Of a DNA stretch of 18,049 bases, positions 12,543 to 18,049 are shown in pieces. The DNA is taken from positions 1 through 18,049 of the forward strand of contig DPJL01000413.1 of the NCBI GenBank assembly GCA_003543035.1. The letters are read 5' to 3'. Numbering within the stretch: the first letter of the stretch is position 1; every line of letters begins with the position of its first letter. The stretch comes from Micromonosporaceae bacterium. GTDB taxonomy: Bacteria > Actinomycetota > Actinomycetes > Mycobacteriales > Micromonosporaceae. The notes under the pieces are model-generated. The model saw only the letters and a list, made by a program, of their open reading frames with translations, did not search any database and was not told where the DNA came from. A program made the translations under genes and the position numbers.

Positions 12543-13724
12543 ATGCGCCCCCTGCTCAGCCTTCGCTCACTACTGGTCGATATCGGCCTGGTGGTATGGA
12601 TGGCTGGGATCGCCTTGTTCATGACCTCCAGATGGGAAGACCCGCACAACCTTTGGCGCGACCTGGACGCGTTGGGCGTTGCGCTGCTGCTCCTGGTCCA
12701 TCTGCCGCTCGTCGCCCGCCGCCGGGCTCCGGTTGCGGTGCTGCTGGCGGTGAGCGCGGCCGCAGGTACCTACCTGACGCTGGGCTACTACCATTCGGTG
12801 ACCACGTTTGCCTTTGCCCTGGCCCTCTTCTCGGTGGCCGCCTACCGGCCGCGCCGCATTTCGTTGCGCTGCATGGCATTGGTGATGGTGCTGCTGCTTT
12901 GGGGCGCCCGCCTGGCTGAACCGGGATTGCGCGTTTCGGGCGCCACCATCGCAGTGATGATTGGGCTGATCGCGTGGGCGTTCGGTGATGGGACGCGACA
13001 GCTCACCGAGCGGGGCAGCCGGCTCGCCGTCCTCACCGACCAACTCCGCCGCGAGCAGGAAGAGCGGGCTCGGCAGGCGGTAGCCCGCGAGCAAAGCCGG
13101 ATCGCCCGGGAGCTGCACGACGTGGTGGCCCATCACATGTCCGTCATCTCGGTGCAAGCAGGCCTTGGCCGCTATGTGTTCGAGGCTGATCCGGCGATGG
13201 CTCGCAATGCGCTCGGGGTGATAGGCGACACTGCACATGAAGCGTTGGGCGAGATGCGGCGACTGCTTGCGGTGCTTCGGGTTTCGGCCGAGGAGCCGGA
13301 TCCGCAGGAGGCGCCGTACGATGCGGCACCCGGATTGGCTCGGCTCGATGAGCTGATCGATCGGGTGCGCACGGCTGGTGCCACGATTGAGTTGACGGTC
13401 ACCGGCGATCCCGTGGTGCTGGCGCCTGGGCTCGATCTCTGTGTGTACCGGGTGATCCAGGAATCACTGACCAATGTCCTCAAGCACGCCGATCCTCCAA
13501 TCGCGACAGTCGCCTTACATTGGCACCCTGAGGAATTGACCGTGCGGATCACCGATCGTGGCAAGCCGGCCAGAACACCACAGGAGGTCGAGGTGACCGG
13601 GCACGGCTTGATAGGCATGCGCGAGCGGGCGAGGATCTACGGCGGGAAGCTGGACGCCACCGCGTTGCCACAGGGCGGATTCCGGATCACCCTCACACTG
13701 CCGACAGGGGAACGCGACTCATGA
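12543..13724 (+). CDS. Two-component sensor histidine kinase (NarL/DesK type)
   Basis: The 393-residue membrane kinase has several N-terminal hydrophobic helices (about 11-27, 43-58, 63-80, 88-101, 110-121, 133-148), a short coiled coil (160-183) and a HisKA_3 dimerisation domain with SRIARELHDVVAHHMS and phospho-acceptor His192. Its HATPase domain has N-box ESLTNVLKH (307-315), ITDRG (336-340) and GHGLIGMRERA (353-363). There is no sizeable extracellular sensor domain, so it probably senses within the membrane. The frame is open back to 12432, but ATG 12543 is preferred: homology starts there and a promoter ends 6 nt before it. Its stop overlaps the regulator start (ATGA), so the pair is translationally coupled. 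The signal is unknown. Confidence 0.92.
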   Translation: MRPLLSLRSLLVDIGLVVWMAGIALFMTSRWEDPHNLWRDLDALGVALLLLVHLPLVARRRAPVAVLLAVSAAAGTYLTLGYYHSVTTFAFALALFSVAAYRPRRISLRCMALVMVLLLWGARLAEPGLRVSGATIAVMIGLIAWAFGDGTRQLTERGSRLAVLTDQLRREQEERARQAVAREQSRIARELHDVVAHHMSVISVQAGLGRYVFEADPAMARNALGVIGDTAHEALGEMRRLLAVLRVSAEEPDPQEAPYDAAPGLARLDELIDRVRTAGATIELTVTGDPVVLAPGLDLCVYRVIQESLTNVLKHADPPIATVALHWHPEELTVRITDRGKPARTPQEVEVTGHGLIGMRERARIYGGKLDATALPQGGFRITLTLPTGERDS

Positions 13725-14392
13725 TCAAGGTGCTCGTGGTCGACGATCAGGTGCTTATCCGGGCGGGGCTGGCCGCGTTGCTGCGGGCCGCGCCGGGGCT
13801 CGAGGTGGTCGGCGAGGCGGCGGACGGCGAGGAGGGCGTCGCCCTTGCGGCGTCGACTGAGCCCGACGTGATCCTGATGGACATCAGGATGCCGGGCATC
13901 AGTGGGATCACGGCCACCCGGCGGATTCTCGAGGCTGCATCCGGTACACCCCCGAAGATTTTGATTCTCACCACTTTCGACCTGGACGAATATATCTATG
14001 CGGCACTGCGCGCCGGAGCCTGTGGCTTTCTGCTCAAGGACACCGGGCCGGAGCGCTTACTGGCGGCCATTACCACGGTCTTTGGCGGTGACATGTTGTT
14101 CGCACCGAGTGTGGTGCGCCGCCTGATCGAGGCCTACGCGGGCAACAACGCAGCCACCACAACGGAACCACCGGCCGGGCTGCGGGAGCTCACCGCCCGT
14201 GAAATCGAAGTGCTGCGGCTGGTGGCGAGAGGACTGTCCAATGCCGACATTGCCAGTCAACTCGTGCTTAGCGAGGCGACGGTCAAGACCCACCTGAACC
14301 GGACGATGACCAAACTCGGGCTCTCCAGCCGGGCTCAGGCAGTGGTGGTTGCCTATGAGAGCGGGCTGGTCACCCCCCGGATCAGTGATTGA
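13721..14392 (+). CDS. NarL/FixJ-family response regulator
   Basis: The 223-residue protein has a receiver domain (acidic pair at 8-9, phospho-acceptor Asp54 in LMDIRMPG, conserved Thr in ILTTFD, Lys in FLLKDTGP) and a LuxR-type helix-turn-helix at the C-terminus (LTAREIEVLRLVARGLSN and ATVKTHLNRTMTKLGLSSR). It is the partner of the kinase encoded immediately upstream with a 4-nt overlap. When phosphorylated it would bind DNA as a dimer; targets are not evident, though neighbouring genes or its own operon are typical. Its last 11 nt overlap the end of the convergent AraC-family gene. Confidence 0.95.
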   Translation: MIKVLVVDDQVLIRAGLAALLRAAPGLEVVGEAADGEEGVALAASTEPDVILMDIRMPGISGITATRRILEAASGTPPKILILTTFDLDEYIYAALRAGACGFLLKDTGPERLLAAITTVFGGDMLFAPSVVRRLIEAYAGNNAATTTEPPAGLRELTAREIEVLRLVARGLSNADIASQLVLSEATVKTHLNRTMTKLGLSSRAQAVVVAYESGLVTPRISD

Positions 14393-15326
14393 AGGCGCGC
14401 CGGTATTCGGTTGGGGTCACGCCCACATTCAAGTGAAAGTGACGGCGCAGATTCGCCGCAGTCCCGAGTCCACTGTGCTCACTGACCCGTTCAATGGAAA
14501 GGCTTGTCGACTCCAACAGGACCTGAGCGTGCGCAAGCCTTTGGTGCAGCAGCCATTGCAGCGGCGACGTGCCGGTGACGGCGTGGAAGCGGCGCACGAA
14601 GGTGCGAGCGCTGAGATTGGTGCGCTTGGCCAACTGGGCCACGGTCAAAGGCCGGTCCAGATGAGCGATTGCCCATTGCAGCAACGGGCCCATGGCGTCG
14701 TCATCGGTTTTCGGCACGGACAGATCGACATATTGCGACTGGCCGCCGGGCCGGTGAGCCGGCACCACCAGCGAGCGGGCCACCCTGTTTGCCATCTCCG
14801 CACCAAAGTCACGGCGGACCAGATGCAGGCAAAGGTCAAGGCCGGCACTGCGACCGGCACTGGTCAGCACCCTGCCCTCGTCGACGTAGAGCACGGCAGC
14901 GTCGACCTCGATTTGCGGATATCGCTGAGCGAGAGCTTCGGCTTGCATCCAGTGGGTGGTAGCCCGGCGGCCATCGAGCACTCCAGCTGCGGCCAAGGCA
15001 AAGGCACCGCTGCATAGCGACACCATCCTGGCGCCTCTGGCATTCGCCGCCCGCAACGCTTCGATCAACTCCGACGGAAGCGGTCGATCCGGATCGAGAC
15101 AGGCCCACGGGATGGCCGGGACGACGACTGTGTCAGCATTTGCGATCTCATCCAGGCTGTGCGGAGTCTCGACGAGGAACCCTGACTCGGTCCGCGTCGC
15201 GCCGGGCCGGATCGCGCACAGGCGCAAGTCATACCAGGGATATGGGCGCTCCCCGCCGAACACCTCACAGACGATCGCCAACTCGTAGATGGGCATGTCG
15301 TCAACGACGGCCAGCGCAACTATCAC
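14382..15326 (-). CDS. GlxA-like transcriptional regulator (DJ-1/PfpI domain plus AraC helix-turn-helix)
   Basis: The 314-residue protein has an N-terminal class I glutamine-amidotransferase-like (DJ-1/PfpI) domain (1 to about 190) with a nucleophile-elbow Cys105 in MVSLCSGAFALAAAG. An AraC-type double helix-turn-helix follows (about 214-312; LTVAQLAKRTNLSARTFVRRF and SGLGTAANLRRHFH, ending GVTPTEYRRAF). Members of this group regulate catabolic or stress genes, with the first domain probably sensing a small molecule. GTG at 15326 is the start; the domain begins immediately with IVALAVVDDMPIYELA. It is divergent from the NIPSNAP gene (82 nt), which is therefore a plausible target, and converges on the response regulator with an 11-nt overlap. 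Confidence 0.92.
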   Translation of the reverse strand: MIVALAVVDDMPIYELAIVCEVFGGERPYPWYDLRLCAIRPGATRTESGFLVETPHSLDEIANADTVVVPAIPWACLDPDRPLPSELIEALRAANARGARMVSLCSGAFALAAAGVLDGRRATTHWMQAEALAQRYPQIEVDAAVLYVDEGRVLTSAGRSAGLDLCLHLVRRDFGAEMANRVARSLVVPAHRPGGQSQYVDLSVPKTDDDAMGPLLQWAIAHLDRPLTVAQLAKRTNLSARTFVRRFHAVTGTSPLQWLLHQRLAHAQVLLESTSLSIERVSEHSGLGTAANLRRHFHLNVGVTPTEYRRAFNH

Positions 15327-15408
15327 CCGGATAGTGTGGCAGAAATTTTGCGGTTGTCGTCAATCACGCCACTTGTTGGGCCTGAGCAGCAGTGACACTG
15401 TGGGGCGC

Positions 15409-16005
15409 GTGACCGTAATCGAGCTCCGCCAGTACACCTTGCACCCGGGCCAACGAGACGTGCTGATCGACATCTTCGATCGCGAGTTCGTGACCGGGCA
15501 GGAGGACACCGGGATGCGGATCATCGGCCAGTTCCGCGACCTCGATGGCCCCGACCGGTTCGTCTGGCTCAGGTCCTTTCCGGACATGGCGGCACGTGCA
15601 GAGTCGTTGCAGGCCTTCTATTTCGGCCCGGTCTGGCGGGAGCACCGGGAGAAGGCCAACGCCACGATGATTGATTCCGACGATGTCCTGCTGCTACGCC
15701 CGATAGTCCCCTTCCCCGTCGCTACGTGGGATGGGCCGGACCCGGCCGAATCGCGAGTGCTTGCCCTGATCTACCAGCAGGACGCCGAGCCCGAGATAGC
15801 GCTGGATCTGATCGCCCATCTCGAAACCGAGCCCGCCGAGAACACCTGGCCTGCCTTGCCGGTGCGAACGGGGGAGCAGGTCCTTGTGTGGTTTTCGCAC
15901 TTTGCCACCGAGGACCTGCTCAACGACTACCTGGCACACCATCCACATCGCGGTGCCATGCAGGTCCTGCGGCTCGCGCCGACCGCCGGGTCAAGGTTGC
16001 GCTAA
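15409..16005 (+). CDS. NIPSNAP-family protein
   Basis: The 198-residue protein matches the NIPSNAP family, a dimeric alpha/beta-barrel fold related to the YCII and antibiotic-biosynthesis-monooxygenase folds. It starts VTVIELRQYTLHPGQRDVL and continues with IIGQFRDLDGPDRFVWLRSF and DSDDVLLLRP. Two such domains may be present, the second weaker (VLALIYQQDAE onwards). No enzymatic activity is established for the bacterial family. GTG 15409 is chosen because homology begins there; another GTG lies 9 nt upstream and the frame is open to 15289. It is divergent from the AraC-type regulator, suggesting local control, and is followed after 41 nt by the transpeptidase gene. Confidence 0.9.
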   Translation: MTVIELRQYTLHPGQRDVLIDIFDREFVTGQEDTGMRIIGQFRDLDGPDRFVWLRSFPDMAARAESLQAFYFGPVWREHREKANATMIDSDDVLLLRPIVPFPVATWDGPDPAESRVLALIYQQDAEPEIALDLIAHLETEPAENTWPALPVRTGEQVLVWFSHFATEDLLNDYLAHHPHRGAMQVLRLAPTAGSRLR

Positions 16006-16046
16006 AACTCTCAAATCGCCCACACGACGCCCAACGGCGTTGCAAC

Positions 16047-17234
16047 ATGAGATTCATGCTGATTCGGGGACTTACCGTATGGGCGACAGCTTTGCTGGTA
16101 CCCGCCATATTGTCGGCTTGTGGAGGCCAGCCTTCGCAGGTCACGCCACCTGCTGCAGCACCCGCCGTGGTCGTGCCGAAAGCCGAGCTGGCGCTTGCCC
16201 CCGCGCTCGAGTCGGCAGGCCTGCCGATCAGCACCGAGGTCGGGTTGACGCTGCGCAACGGCACCCTGAAGACCGTCATGCTGGCCGACGACCAGGGCCG
16301 CGAGGTGAGTGGGCGGTTGCGCGAGGATGCCACCAGTTGGGTACCGGATGAGCCCCTGGCCTACGCCAAGCACTACACCGCGACCGCCAAAGCCTCGGGC
16401 CAAGACGGCACGGAAGTCACCCAGACGACCGCCTTCACCACCATGGCGCAGCCCGGAAACCGGGTCGACAGCGGCCTCTATCTCTTTGACGGCAACGAAT
16501 ACGGCATCGCGATGCCGGTGGTGGTGGAGTTCCCGGAAGGGGTCGAGGACGATCACCGGGCCATCGTCGAGAAACGACTCTTCGTCACGACAGACCCGCC
16601 ACAGCCTGGCTCGTGGGCCTGGACGAGCCACCTTCAGGTGATGTATCGGGCGCCCGAGTATTGGACTCCGGACACCAAGATCACCGTGCGCGCGGCGCTG
16701 GCCGGTGTGCCCATGGGCGGCGGCAAATACGGCGATCAGGATCGGCGCGCGACGGTCAGCATCGCGTCCAACAAGGTCGAGCTTTTCATCGACAACGCCA
16801 CCAAATCGTTGACGGTGCACGAGAACGGCACCGCGACCCGGCAGATGCCGGTGAGCCTGGGCAAGGCGAGCACCCCGTCATCGTCCGGAACCATGGTGAT
16901 CATGGACAAGCGGGTCCAGACGGTCTTCGATACGACGGGGGAGCCAGGCGACCAGTACCGCGCCGACATCTCCTACGCCCAGCGGATCACCTGGGGCGGC
17001 GAATTCATCCACGCCGCACCCTGGTCCGTCGGTGATCAAGGTGTGAACAACGTCTCCCACGGATGCGTGAACATGTCATGGGGTGACGCAGAGTGGTTGT
17101 TCGGCCTCACCCACATAGGTGATCCGGTTACCGTGCGTGGCACCGAACAGGGGCTGGAATCCGGCAACGGTTTTACCGCCTGGAATCAGAGCTGGTCAGA
17201 GCATCTCAAAGGAAGCGCGTTGCCGGGACGGTAA
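16047..17234 (+). CDS. L,D-transpeptidase lipoprotein (LdtMt type)
   Basis: The 395-residue protein makes 3-3 cross-links between diaminopimelate residues in peptidoglycan, the dominant link in mycobacteria and insensitive to most penicillins. It has a lipoprotein signal peptide with lipobox LSAC (Cys25), two Ig-like domains (about 45-133 and 137-238) and a YkuD catalytic domain (about 241-370). The catalytic motif is complete, with His322 (EFIHAAPW), His338 and nucleophile Cys340 in SHGCVNMS. An expected C-terminal tail rich in Trp (FTAWNQSW) packs against the catalytic domain in such enzymes. The frame is open further upstream, but the signal peptide fixes ATG 16047. No clear ribosome site is visible. 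Which LdtMt paralog it corresponds to is uncertain. Confidence 0.93.
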   Translation: MRFMLIRGLTVWATALLVPAILSACGGQPSQVTPPAAAPAVVVPKAELALAPALESAGLPISTEVGLTLRNGTLKTVMLADDQGREVSGRLREDATSWVPDEPLAYAKHYTATAKASGQDGTEVTQTTAFTTMAQPGNRVDSGLYLFDGNEYGIAMPVVVEFPEGVEDDHRAIVEKRLFVTTDPPQPGSWAWTSHLQVMYRAPEYWTPDTKITVRAALAGVPMGGGKYGDQDRRATVSIASNKVELFIDNATKSLTVHENGTATRQMPVSLGKASTPSSSGTMVIMDKRVQTVFDTTGEPGDQYRADISYAQRITWGGEFIHAAPWSVGDQGVNNVSHGCVNMSWGDAEWLFGLTHIGDPVTVRGTEQGLESGNGFTAWNQSWSEHLKGSALPGR

Positions 17235-17283
17235 TCGGCGGGCACGATAGTGGGAACATCCCTCATATTAAAGGTGAGTGATC

Positions 17284-18049
17284 ATGCCCACCCGTCGACA
17301 CACCCTCACCGCCCTTGGCTTGGCCGGGGCCGGATTGGCGGGCGTGGCCGCCTGCTCGAACAAGCCATCCTTCAACGACGGAGCCAAGAAGGCGCCGCCG
17401 AAGGCATCGGCGATCATCTCCACGCCGGAGGCGGACGCGACCAACGTGCCGGCCGGTGTCGAAATCGTCTTCAGCAGCAAGGAAGCGCTCGACACCAAGT
17501 TCGAGCTGACCGACGCCAAAGGCGCCCCGGTGGCGGGCGCCATGCACCCCGACGGCGCGGGCTGGATCTCGGCCAAGATGCTGACCTACGGCGCCAGCTA
17601 CACCGCGACGGTCTCGGCGACCGGGGACGACAACAAGACCGCGGTCACCACCCACAAGTTCACCGTCATGGGCAAGCCCACCAATGAGGTGCGGCTCACC
17701 AGCTTCCTGCCGGACAACAAGGAAATCGGCACCGGGATGCCGCTGATCTTCCAGGCGAACCGGGACATCCCGAAGGATGCGCGCGCGGGGATCCAGCGCC
17801 GGCTGTTGGTCAAGATCGAGCCTTATGTCGAGGGGGTCTGGACCTGGTACACCCCGCGTGAATTGCATTGGCGGCCAAAGGAGTTCTGGGCACCCGGCAC
17901 CAAGATCTTCGTTGATGCGCGGGTGGGCGGAGTGCCGTGTGGCGGCGACTTCTTCGCCGCTCGCAACGTCACCCTCACCTGCACCGCCGCTCGTCAGCTG
18001 ATCATGACCATCGACGATGCCGCCTCACCCAAGGTGATGATCGTCACCA
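17284..18049 (+). CDS. Second L,D-transpeptidase lipoprotein (partial, catalytic domain off the window)
   Basis: The first 255 residues are present. The Arg-rich signal peptide MPTRRHTLTALGLAGAG ends in a VAAC lipobox (Cys24). A low-complexity Lys/Ala linker follows, then two Ig-like domains (about 41-129 and 133-235) organised as in the gene 49 nt upstream, with WTWYTPRELHWRPKEFWAPGT matching that protein's second domain. The sequence stops at the first strands of the YkuD domain (QLIMTIDDAASPKVMIVT), so the catalytic His and Cys cannot be checked. AGGTGAG lies about 5 nt before ATG 17284. It is co-directional with its paralog and probably arose by tandem duplication, although the two proteins are well diverged. 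Confidence 0.88.
   Translation, partial: MPTRRHTLTALGLAGAGLAGVAACSNKPSFNDGAKKAPPKASAIISTPEADATNVPAGVEIVFSSKEALDTKFELTDAKGAPVAGAMHPDGAGWISAKMLTYGASYTATVSATGDDNKTAVTTHKFTVMGKPTNEVRLTSFLPDNKEIGTGMPLIFQANRDIPKDARAGIQRRLLVKIEPYVEGVWTWYTPRELHWRPKEFWAPGTKIFVDARVGGVPCGGDFFAARNVTLTCTAARQLIMTIDDAASPKVMIVT

Noticed and set aside
15726..16046. Long upstream extension of the first L,D-transpeptidase frame
   Set aside because: It overlaps the NIPSNAP gene in another frame; a clear lipoprotein signal peptide starts at 16047.
17263..17868. 201-residue minus-strand frame opposite the second transpeptidase
   Set aside because: Shadow of the real plus-strand gene; Arg/Gly/Val-rich with no motif.
1..18049. CRISPR arrays, insertion sequences, phage or integrase genes
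   Set aside because: No regularly spaced repeats, transposase motifs or terminal inverted repeats were seen, including next to the tRNA gene.

Overview
This is high-GC DNA with an actinobacterial, probably mycobacterial, character. The pointers are tandem lipoprotein L,D-transpeptidases with Ig-like domains, a Rho with the actinobacterial YLPGPGDV motif, abundant ECF sigma factors, an FDOR-type split-barrel oxidase, and several genes whose start codon lies 6-8 nt after a TANNNT -10 box, as in leaderless mycobacterial transcripts. Species cannot be fixed from sequence alone.

Layout. 1-2386 (minus): glycerol/dihydroxyacetone operon glpF-dhaK-dhaL, dhaL cut by the window edge in low-complexity sequence. 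2387-3124: a long gap with short repeats but no convincing gene. 3125-3197: tRNA-Lys(CTT). 3316-4726: a SUMF1/FGE-domain gene with a frameshift, tail to tail with a PrmC-related methyltransferase. 4934-6746: a secreted protein of three cysteine-paired repeats, convergent with a two-gene unit (a free-standing FtsX-ectodomain-like protein and a frameshifted PPOX-family oxidase). 6836-9627: a small uncharacterised protein, a short second-type Rho, a DUF2071 protein and a CD225/dispanin membrane protein. 9771-12312: YCII/DGPF protein plus ECF42 sigma factor, convergent with a second ECF sigma factor carrying a SnoaL-like tail. 12543-15326: NarL-type two-component system with a 4-nt overlap, convergent with a DJ-1/PfpI-AraC regulator. 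15409-18049: NIPSNAP protein and two consecutive L,D-transpeptidase lipoproteins, the second cut by the window end.

How the genes work together. The first operon would import glycerol or dihydroxyacetone and phosphorylate dihydroxyacetone. 9771-15326 is dense in regulators, and the last block serves the cell wall. The most interesting gene is the compact Rho at 7233-8414: it lacks the Rho_N helical domain and the usual actinobacterial N-terminal extension, and has Ser at the position equivalent to E. coli Gly337, where G337S is a known bicyclomycin-resistance change. It could be a specialised or antibiotic-tolerant second Rho. Two genes (3316-3915 and the PPOX gene) are each restored by adding a single G just before a TCC, so they may be sequencing errors rather than true pseudogenes.
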